Positions 5,753-10,479 of a DNA stretch of 10,479 bases are shown one piece after another. Source of the DNA: Synechococcus sp. MED650. GTDB lineage: Bacteria; Cyanobacteriota; Cyanobacteriia; PCC-6307; Cyanobiaceae. The stretch lies in assembly GCA_002691345.1 (NCBI GenBank), contig NZHI01000019.1, positions 12,975 to 23,453 on the forward strand, read 5' to 3'. Below the pieces are notes generated by a model. It was given only the letters and a program-made list of their open reading frames with translations. It was not told the origin of the DNA and did not search any database. Position numbers and translations under genes: made by a program. Each line of letters starts with the position of its first letter. Within the stretch, counting starts at the first letter, position 1.

Positions 5753-7543
5753 GTGGATGTTTCAGCACAACAGCGACGCAGAACCCTGGCGCTCGTGCTC
5801 GGTCTGGCAAGTCTTGTCACGCTTTGGGGTCTTGGAAGCACGGGGGTTGTCGATGAGACGCCGCCGCTCTTCGCCGCTGCGGGGCGCGCCATGGCGGACA
5901 CCGGCGACTGGCTCACCCCACGGGTCAATGGCCTGCCTCGATTTGATAAGCCGCCACTGGTCTACTGGCTGATGGGGTTGGTGTACGCCCTCCCCTGGCA
6001 GCAGGTCTGGGATCCGCTGGGGAGCTGGGCAGCACGCTTGCCTTCGGCTCTCTCCACCATTGCTCTGATGGTCGCCATCGCGGACACGCTGTTGCGCTGG
6101 CCTGATCCGAGGGATGCTGCTCCTCGGCGTACAGCGGTGGTTGCCTCGCTGGCCTTCGTGCTCTCACCACTGGTTCTGGTGTGGAGCCGAACGGCGGTGA
6201 GTGACGCCTTGCTCAGTGGACTTCTGGGGATCAGCCTTCTGCTCCAGTGGCGCCGATTCGCAGCGCCGCAGCAAGTTTCCTGGTGGCCGGCCTGGGTTGT
6301 GCTGGGGTTTGCCGTTTTGGCCAAAGGCCCTGTGGCCGTGGTGCTGTCCGGCATCACCCTTCTGTTGTTCAGTGCCTTGCGCCGGGACATTGCCCTGCCA
6401 TGGAAGCGGCTGCGGCCGATCTCAGGGTTGCTGATCACTGCTGTTGTCAGCCTCCCTTGGTATGTGATCGAACTCGTTGTGGAGGGGCAGCCCTTCTGGG
6501 ACAGCTTTTTCGGATACCACAATCTCCAGCGTTTCACCTCCGTGGTGAACGATCACCTTCAACCCTGGTGGTTCTTCATCCCTGTGATGTTGGTGGCTGC
6601 TCTGCCGCTCACGGCCTTCTTGCTGGTCGGTCTGGTTCGGGTTCCCCGGGGTCGACCTGAACCGCAGCACTCCCTGCATCAGTTCGCCGCGTGTTGGCTG
6701 ATGGCCGTGTTCCTGCTGTTCACCACTGCGGCCACCAAACTGCCCAGCTATTGGTTGCCGGCCACCCCGGCCGGTGCCTTGTTGGTTGCCATGGCGACCC
6801 TCGAGCGCAGTCGACTTCAGCGGGCTGCATGGATCGGAAGCATCGTTCTGACGGCTGCTCTTGCGGTCGGGTTCTGGTGCTCACCCCTCTGGATCCCACT
6901 GATCAATGATCCGGAGATGCCCACCTTGGCGGTGGATCTCCTCGGCAGTGGACTGGTGATCCGTGCTGCGGTTTGGTTCAGCGTCGCTGCGTTGCTGGGG
7001 TGGCTGTGTCTGCGTCGAGGCAGGCCTGCAGGGCTCGGCCTGCTGTCGATCCAGGCCAGTCTTTTGCTCTTCCACCTCACGGCGCTGGTCCCGATCGCAC
7101 AACTGGCTGATCAGCTTCGCCAGCGCCCTGTTCGACAGTCAGCCGCTCTGATGGTGGATCAGCAGCGGGAGGGAGAGCCCTTGGCCATGGTTGGTGCCAT
7201 GAAGCCCTCGCTGCATTTCTTCACCCGTCAGGTGGTGTTGTTTGAGGGGCGTTCCGATGGGGCTCTGGTCAACCTGTCGGATCGTTTGTCCCATGAACAG
7301 CGCCAGGGCTGGAGTGGCAAGCCCCTCAATACCCCTGGAGCCTCCGACACTGTGCTGCTGGTGATCGACAGCGGCACAGCCCAGCGAAAGCACTGGCAAG
7401 GACTGGATCCCCAGCGCTTGGGCCAATTCGGTATTTACGAGATCTGGCGGTTGGACCGCCAGCGGCTTCAGCAGCGTGCGATGTCGCTTCAAGGGGAGGG
7501 GGTCGATCCCGACTGGCGTCGTCCTCGGCCTGAGCGCTTTTGA
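5753..7543 (+). CDS. Glycosyltransferase family 39 protein (ArnT/PMT-like), polytopic membrane enzyme
   Basis: The product (596 residues) belongs to the GT-C fold GT39/ArnT group, which transfers a sugar from a polyprenyl-phosphate carrier to a lipid or protein outside the plasma membrane. The first helix (LALVLGLASLVTLWGLG) leads into the first periplasmic loop with the diagnostic DE pair (about 34-35) and the FDKPPLVYWLMGLVYAL motif (64-80). TGDWLTPRVNGLPRFDKPP is close to the ArnT consensus. Many hydrophobic helices follow to about residue 455, among them AKGPVAVVLSGITLLLF and TKLPSYWLPATPAGALL. The C-terminal section, about 130 residues, is soluble and ends SLQGEGVDPDWRRPRPERF. The start is uncertain: GTG at 5753 sits 10 nt after GAGG, whereas TTG at 5747 sits 4 nt after it. 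The C-terminus stops 10 nt before the convergent dciA-like gene. Confidence 0.9.
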   Translation: MDVSAQQRRRTLALVLGLASLVTLWGLGSTGVVDETPPLFAAAGRAMADTGDWLTPRVNGLPRFDKPPLVYWLMGLVYALPWQQVWDPLGSWAARLPSALSTIALMVAIADTLLRWPDPRDAAPRRTAVVASLAFVLSPLVLVWSRTAVSDALLSGLLGISLLLQWRRFAAPQQVSWWPAWVVLGFAVLAKGPVAVVLSGITLLLFSALRRDIALPWKRLRPISGLLITAVVSLPWYVIELVVEGQPFWDSFFGYHNLQRFTSVVNDHLQPWWFFIPVMLVAALPLTAFLLVGLVRVPRGRPEPQHSLHQFAACWLMAVFLLFTTAATKLPSYWLPATPAGALLVAMATLERSRLQRAAWIGSIVLTAALAVGFWCSPLWIPLINDPEMPTLAVDLLGSGLVIRAAVWFSVAALLGWLCLRRGRPAGLGLLSIQASLLLFHLTALVPIAQLADQLRQRPVRQSAALMVDQQREGEPLAMVGAMKPSLHFFTRQVVLFEGRSDGALVNLSDRLSHEQRQGWSGKPLNTPGASDTVLLVIDSGTAQRKHWQGLDPQRLGQFGIYEIWRLDRQRLQQRAMSLQGEGVDPDWRRPRPERF

Positions 7544-7553
7544 TTCTGGGTTC

Positions 7554-8090
7554 TCAGGCCTCCTGGGCCTGGGGCACGGCTAGCTGCTGCCGGTGGCAGA
7601 ACCCACAACGTGACCAAAGTTGGATCTCCCCGTTTGGAGCAGGGCGATTGCATTGGGGACAAGTGCCCATGCCATGGATGTCTGTGCGGCTCGGGTGCCG
7701 GGCCCAGATGCTTTTTTCACTCTCCAAAGCAGCGGATTGGGCTGCGTGATGTTGCTGAATCCGAAGGTCTCGCACAGCGTGACCAGCTCGGTGCAACGCG
7801 CTGATCAGCTGAGGGCGGTTGTACAGCAGCGCTTGACGCCACTGGGGGTGACTCGCGCCCACCGTGAGAATGCCGCGTTGAAGCTCCAGTGGTCGGCAAT
7901 GGGGGGCGAGCTGAGGCCCGGCGATCTCCGGCCAGTCCTGCCAGAGCGCTGCTAAGTGGTGGTCGCGGCGCCAGTCCTGCTGAAGCGAGCCGAGACAGCT
8001 TTTCAGCTGCTCCGCAGGAGAGGGGCTGGGTGGCTGAAGCAGCTCCAGACCCGGCAAGCGTCGGCGTTGGGAATCGGGAGCGATGGCCAT
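7554..8090 (-). CDS. DUF721/DciA-like protein with C-terminal zinc ribbon
   Basis: DUF721 proteins include DciA, the ancestral loader or operator of the DnaB replicative helicase. The N-terminal and central region (about residues 25-112) has the DUF721 pattern: a helix, LAALWQDWPEIAGPQLAPHCRPLEL, GILTVGASHPQWRQALLYNRPQLISAL and VRDLRIQ. After a short linker comes a four-cysteine zinc ribbon, with CPQC at 144-147 and CGFC at 162-165 separated by 14 residues. DciA proteins that I recall lack this ribbon and end in a disordered tail. The ATG at 8090 (MAIAPDSQRRRLPG) is the only reasonable start. The gene faces GT39 convergently and is divergent from vipp1. Replication-helicase loading is the likely job; the ribbon's role is unknown. 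Confidence 0.85.
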   Translation of the reverse strand: MAIAPDSQRRRLPGLELLQPPSPSPAEQLKSCLGSLQQDWRRDHHLAALWQDWPEIAGPQLAPHCRPLELQRGILTVGASHPQWRQALLYNRPQLISALHRAGHAVRDLRIQQHHAAQSAALESEKSIWARHPSRTDIHGMGTCPQCNRPAPNGEIQLWSRCGFCHRQQLAVPQAQEA

Positions 8091-8157
8091 CAGCGCACCA
8101 TAAGCAGGTTGCCACTGTTGATCTCGCTAATCTCCAACAAAGATCCGACGCCACGGA

Positions 8158-8931
8158 ATGGGTTTCTTTGATCGGCTAAGCAGGCTTGTGCGGGCGAACG
8201 CCAATGCCGCCGTGAGCAGCATGGAGGACCCCTCCAAGATCCTCGACCAGTCCGTTGCAGATATGCAGGCGGACCTGGTGAAGCTGCGTCAGGCCGTGGC
8301 CCTAGCGATCGCCAGCCAGAAGCGTTTGACCAACCAGGCAGATCAGGCTTCAGCCCAGGCCAAAACCTGGTACGAGCGGGCTGAACTGGCGCTCAAGAAG
8401 GGTGAGGAGGATCTGGCCCGTGAGGCTCTTGCTCGGCGCAAGACATTCCAGGAGACAGCCACCACCCTGTCGGCCCAGGTCAAGTCTCAGGTCGGCCAAG
8501 TCGAATTACTCAAAAAGAATCTGGTCGCCCTGGAAGGAAAGATCGCTGAGGCGAAGACCAAAAAAGACATGCTCAAGGCCCGCGCTCAAGCGGCAAAGGC
8601 CCAGCAGCAGCTGCAGAGTGCTGTCGGCAACATCGGTACGGATTCCGCCATGGCGGCATTCGAGCGGATGGAGGAGAAGGTGGAGGCCCTTGAAGCCACC
8701 GGGCAGGCTGCGGCTGAGCTGGCTGGTTCGGATCTGGAAAGTCAGTTTGCGGCGTTGGAAAGCGGTGGAGGTGTCGAAGACGACCTTGAGGCATTGCGCG
8801 CTCAACTGAAAGGGGGGCCAGAAGCAGTTGCGCTCCCTGCCGGTTCCGGAACCGAGGCCGTCAAGCCTGTGAAGGTTGAGGAGGTCGATGCAGAGCTGGA
8901 AGATCTGAAACGATCGATCGACAAGCTCTGA
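8158..8931 (+). CDS. vipp1: Vipp1/IM30 membrane-remodelling protein (PspA/ESCRT-III family)
   Basis: Vipp1 (IM30) forms rings, rods and carpets that bind, remodel and protect thylakoid and plasma membranes. The 257-residue product has an amphipathic membrane-binding N-terminal helix (MGFFDRLSRLVRANANAAV, 1-19) followed by EDPSKILDQSVADMQADLVKLRQAVA. A long coiled-coil hairpin, rich in Ala, Lys and Glu, runs to about residue 155. The helix DSAMAAFERMEEKVEALEA (162-180) is the PspA/IM30 signature. The C-terminal tail (about 220-257) is a Pro/Gly/Val linker and a last helix VEEVDAELEDLKRSIDKL, which matches the extra C-terminal helix that separates Vipp1 from PspA. The ATG at 8158 follows CACGGA, a weak Shine-Dalgarno. 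Upstream, 67 nt separate it from the divergent DciA-like gene. TAATCT at 8128-8133 is a possible -10 without a clear -35. Confidence 0.93.
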   Translation: MGFFDRLSRLVRANANAAVSSMEDPSKILDQSVADMQADLVKLRQAVALAIASQKRLTNQADQASAQAKTWYERAELALKKGEEDLAREALARRKTFQETATTLSAQVKSQVGQVELLKKNLVALEGKIAEAKTKKDMLKARAQAAKAQQQLQSAVGNIGTDSAMAAFERMEEKVEALEATGQAAAELAGSDLESQFAALESGGGVEDDLEALRAQLKGGPEAVALPAGSGTEAVKPVKVEEVDAELEDLKRSIDKL

Positions 8932-8938
8932 TTGTTGG

Positions 8939-8966
8939 TTGGAACCTGCAGAGAGTTCCATAGGAT
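8939..8966 (+). promoter_or_regulatory. Possible trxA promoter (-35/-10 pair)
   Basis: TTGGAA at 8939-8944 and TAGGAT at 8961-8966 are separated by 16 nt, within the vipp1-trxA gap and about 21 nt before the trxA start. The same stretch contains TGGAAC and GTTCCA as a 6-bp inverted repeat (8940-8960), so it could instead be a weak terminator of vipp1 or a regulator site. The sequence is seen; the function is a guess. Confidence 0.35.
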
Positions 8967-8987
8967 CTGTTCAGTTAGAGCGATCCC

Positions 8988-9314
8988 TTGGCTGGAGCTG
9001 TTTCAGATTTCACGGATGCTGGTTTTGATGCCGGAGTGCTGAAGTGTTCCGGCACCGTTCTGGTGGACTTCTGGGCCGCCTGGTGCGGGCCTTGCCGGTT
9101 GATTGCACCCCTGATGGACTGGGCTGCCGAGACCTATGCCGATCGCCTCAGCGTTGGCAAGTTGGAGGTGGATGGCAATCCGAAAATTCGTGACGCCTAC
9201 CAGGTGCAGGGCATACCCACGTTGATTTTGTTCCGGAATGGTGAGGTGGTAGCTCGCCACGAAGGTGCCATCGCCAAACCTCAGCTGCAGTCCTTCTTGG
9301 ATGCCAATCTCTGA
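8988..9314 (+). CDS. trxA: Thioredoxin
   Basis: This 108-residue protein is a standard-length thioredoxin, a cytosolic disulfide reductase for target enzymes. It shows the active site WCGPC at residues 32-36 inside LVDFWAAWCGPCRLIAPLMDWAAE, the cis-proline in QGIPTLILF (Pro77) and FRNGEVVARHEGAI before the last helix. An extra Cys20 is present outside the active site. The start is TTG at 8988 (MAGAVSDFTDAGF), since no ATG or GTG occurs in frame until residue 43, inside the fold. Its 3' end overlaps the aminotransferase start by 14 nt. It follows vipp1 after 56 nt. Confidence 0.93.
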   Translation: MAGAVSDFTDAGFDAGVLKCSGTVLVDFWAAWCGPCRLIAPLMDWAAETYADRLSVGKLEVDGNPKIRDAYQVQGIPTLILFRNGEVVARHEGAIAKPQLQSFLDANL

Positions 9315-10479
9315 TCGGCTTGAGGCCATCGGAAGCGCTGTCTTCGCGCGCATCGATGCAGCAAAGCGGGTTTATCACGATGGTTCGTCAGGTTCTGACA
9401 AACCCCCGCTGGTTGATCTCTCGATCGGCTCCGCCGATCTTTCGCCACCGCAGGCATTGCTAAACACCATGGCTGCTGCCGTCCTCGACCGCAGCAGTTC
9501 CTCCTATTGCCTGCAAACCGGTCTTCGACCATTTCATGCAGCTGTTGCTGACTGGTGCCTTGAACGCTTCGGCGTTGCAGTGAACCCCGATTCTGAGGTG
9601 CAGTTTCTGGTGGGGTCTCAGGAAGGAACGGCCCACCTTCCTCTCGCAGTGCTCAACCCAGGAGATCTGGGCCTTCATCTCGATCCCTGCTACCCATCCC
9701 ACACCGGTGGATTGCATCTCGCTGGCGCTTGCCTGCAAGCCCTGCCGCTTGAAAGTGAACGGGCCTGGAGGCCTGATTTGTCTGCCCTGAGTGCTGAGCA
9801 GTGGAATCAGCTGAAGCTGTTCGTTCTGGGATACCCACATAACCCATCAGCCCGAGTGGGAGATCAAGAGGATCTGAATCGAATCATGGCTCTGGGCGAT
9901 CGCCATGATCTGGTGATTGCTCACGACAACCCCTATCTGGATCTTGCTCTGGATGGAACATCCCCCTGTCTCCTGAGAACGTCGCAATGGCGAACATCCG
10001 GAATTGAGTTCTTTTCCCTCTCGAAGGGCTGGTGCCTGGGGGGATTCCGGCTCGGATTCGCCGTTGGTGCGGCGCCGTTGATCGAGGCGCTGCGTCGGGC
10101 CAAGGCTGTGATCGATTTCAACCAGAGCACAGCCCTTCAACAGGGGGCGATTCGGGCTCTGAGGGAGTTTTCACAATGGCCTCTGGAGTTGCATCCCATC
10201 TACCGCGAGCGCCGCGACCGTGTTGTGGACACGCTCTCAGCTCGTGGCTGGCAGGTTCCACGATCTGAAATGGCGATGTACCTCTGGATGCCCGTTCCTG
10301 CGGCGGCCCGCCTGCGGGGGTGGAGTGATGGGGTCACCGCTGCAGAACTCTTGACGCGCAGTGGGGTCGCGCTGACCCCCGGCTCCGGCTTCGGTGCGGG
10401 TGGACGCGACTGGCTGAGGATGGCTCTGGTGCGGCCTGTGGATGAGCTGGTGGCCGCTGCGACGCGGCTGGCCGATGCC
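9301..10479 (+). CDS. PLP-dependent class I/II aminotransferase (C-terminus beyond right edge)
   Basis: I translated the frame from the ATG at 9301 and it stays open to the window end (393 residues). Fold-type I aminotransferase landmarks are LSIGSADLSPP near the N-terminus, the ring-stacking region GSQEGTAHLPLAVLNPGD, GYPHNPSA (Asn181, equivalent to the PLP O3' partner), AHDNPYLDL (Asp209 and Tyr212) and SLSKGWCLGGFRLGFAVG, with Schiff-base Lys242 and phosphate-binding Arg250. WLRMALV (Arg373) probably binds the substrate carboxylate. It resembles the LL-DAP/AlaA/DapC-like aminotransferases, but substrate cannot be assigned. The ATG overlaps the 3' end of trxA by 14 nt in another frame, so the two may be translationally coupled. 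Nearly the whole domain is present; only a short tail is missing. Confidence 0.9.
   Translation, partial: MPISDRLEAIGSAVFARIDAAKRVYHDGSSGSDKPPLVDLSIGSADLSPPQALLNTMAAAVLDRSSSSYCLQTGLRPFHAAVADWCLERFGVAVNPDSEVQFLVGSQEGTAHLPLAVLNPGDLGLHLDPCYPSHTGGLHLAGACLQALPLESERAWRPDLSALSAEQWNQLKLFVLGYPHNPSARVGDQEDLNRIMALGDRHDLVIAHDNPYLDLALDGTSPCLLRTSQWRTSGIEFFSLSKGWCLGGFRLGFAVGAAPLIEALRRAKAVIDFNQSTALQQGAIRALREFSQWPLELHPIYRERRDRVVDTLSARGWQVPRSEMAMYLWMPVPAAARLRGWSDGVTAAELLTRSGVALTPGSGFGAGGRDWLRMALVRPVDELVAAATRLADA

Noticed and set aside
5962..6537. Minus-strand open frame of 191 residues
   Set aside because: It lies wholly antisense to the GT39 gene, without domain features.
7555..7571. CAGGCC/GGCCTG inverted repeat at the convergent ends of GT39 and the DciA-like gene as a bidirectional terminator
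   Set aside because: The stem is only 6 bp, lies within dciA codons and has no U-run on either side.
8305..8312. HIP1-type octamer GCGATCGC (also at 9896-9903) as a cyanobacterial repeat signal
   Set aside because: Two copies in 10.5 kb of GC-rich DNA is close to chance and gives no evidence of HIP1 enrichment.
1..10479. Possible CRISPR, tRNA, IS element or phage genes
   Set aside because: No direct repeat array, tRNA-like cloverleaf, transposase or integrase was visible on reading both strands; gene style is uniform.

Overview
The window looks like core chromosome of a GC-rich unicellular cyanobacterium, most probably a marine Synechococcus (picocyanobacterial) lineage. The indicators are a Vipp1/IM30 thylakoid-biogenesis protein, a DUF2808 exported protein, a YidC insertase with a long lumen-side insertion of the type I recall from picocyanobacteria, compact gene packing with 4-14 nt overlaps, and the rpmH-rnpA-PH protein-yidC order. 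The organism call is from recognition of protein style, not from a database search. I see no mobile element, CRISPR array, tRNA or rRNA.

Layout. (1) About 1-1742, minus strand: rpmH, rnpA, a small membrane PH-domain protein, then yidC, which runs off the left edge. rnpA and the PH gene overlap by ATGA. A perfect 8-bp inverted repeat lies between rpmH and rnpA, and rpmH has an extended -10 promoter and a strong Shine-Dalgarno. (2) 1789-2367, minus: an exported DUF2808 protein. (3) 2448-3640, minus: a short SppA-type signal peptide peptidase and an AroH-type chorismate mutase, joined by another ATGA overlap, with a GC-rich hairpin just past aroH. (4) 3694-7543, plus: a tight three-gene unit with an EamA/DMT transporter, a GT4 glycosyltransferase and a large GT39 (ArnT/PMT-like) membrane glycosyltransferase, plausibly a cell-envelope glycosylation module. 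(5) 7554-8090, minus: a DUF721/DciA-like protein with a C-terminal four-cysteine zinc ribbon. (6) 8158 to the right edge, plus: vipp1, a TTG-started thioredoxin, and a PLP fold-type I aminotransferase overlapping the thioredoxin by 14 nt and cut by the window end.

How the genes fit together. The left operon couples translation, tRNA maturation and membrane insertion. YidC and Vipp1 both serve thylakoid and plasma-membrane biogenesis, but here they are in separate transcription units. The centre unit looks like a lipid-linked sugar route: a cytosolic GT4, a polytopic GT39 that uses polyprenyl-phosphate sugars, and a DMT carrier that could move substrate or lipid-linked sugar. No gene is obviously foreign. 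The most interesting points are domain-level variations: an Ig-like domain in YidC, Gln for the catalytic Glu in AroH, a zinc ribbon on DciA, and the uncharacterised EamA-GT4-GT39 unit.
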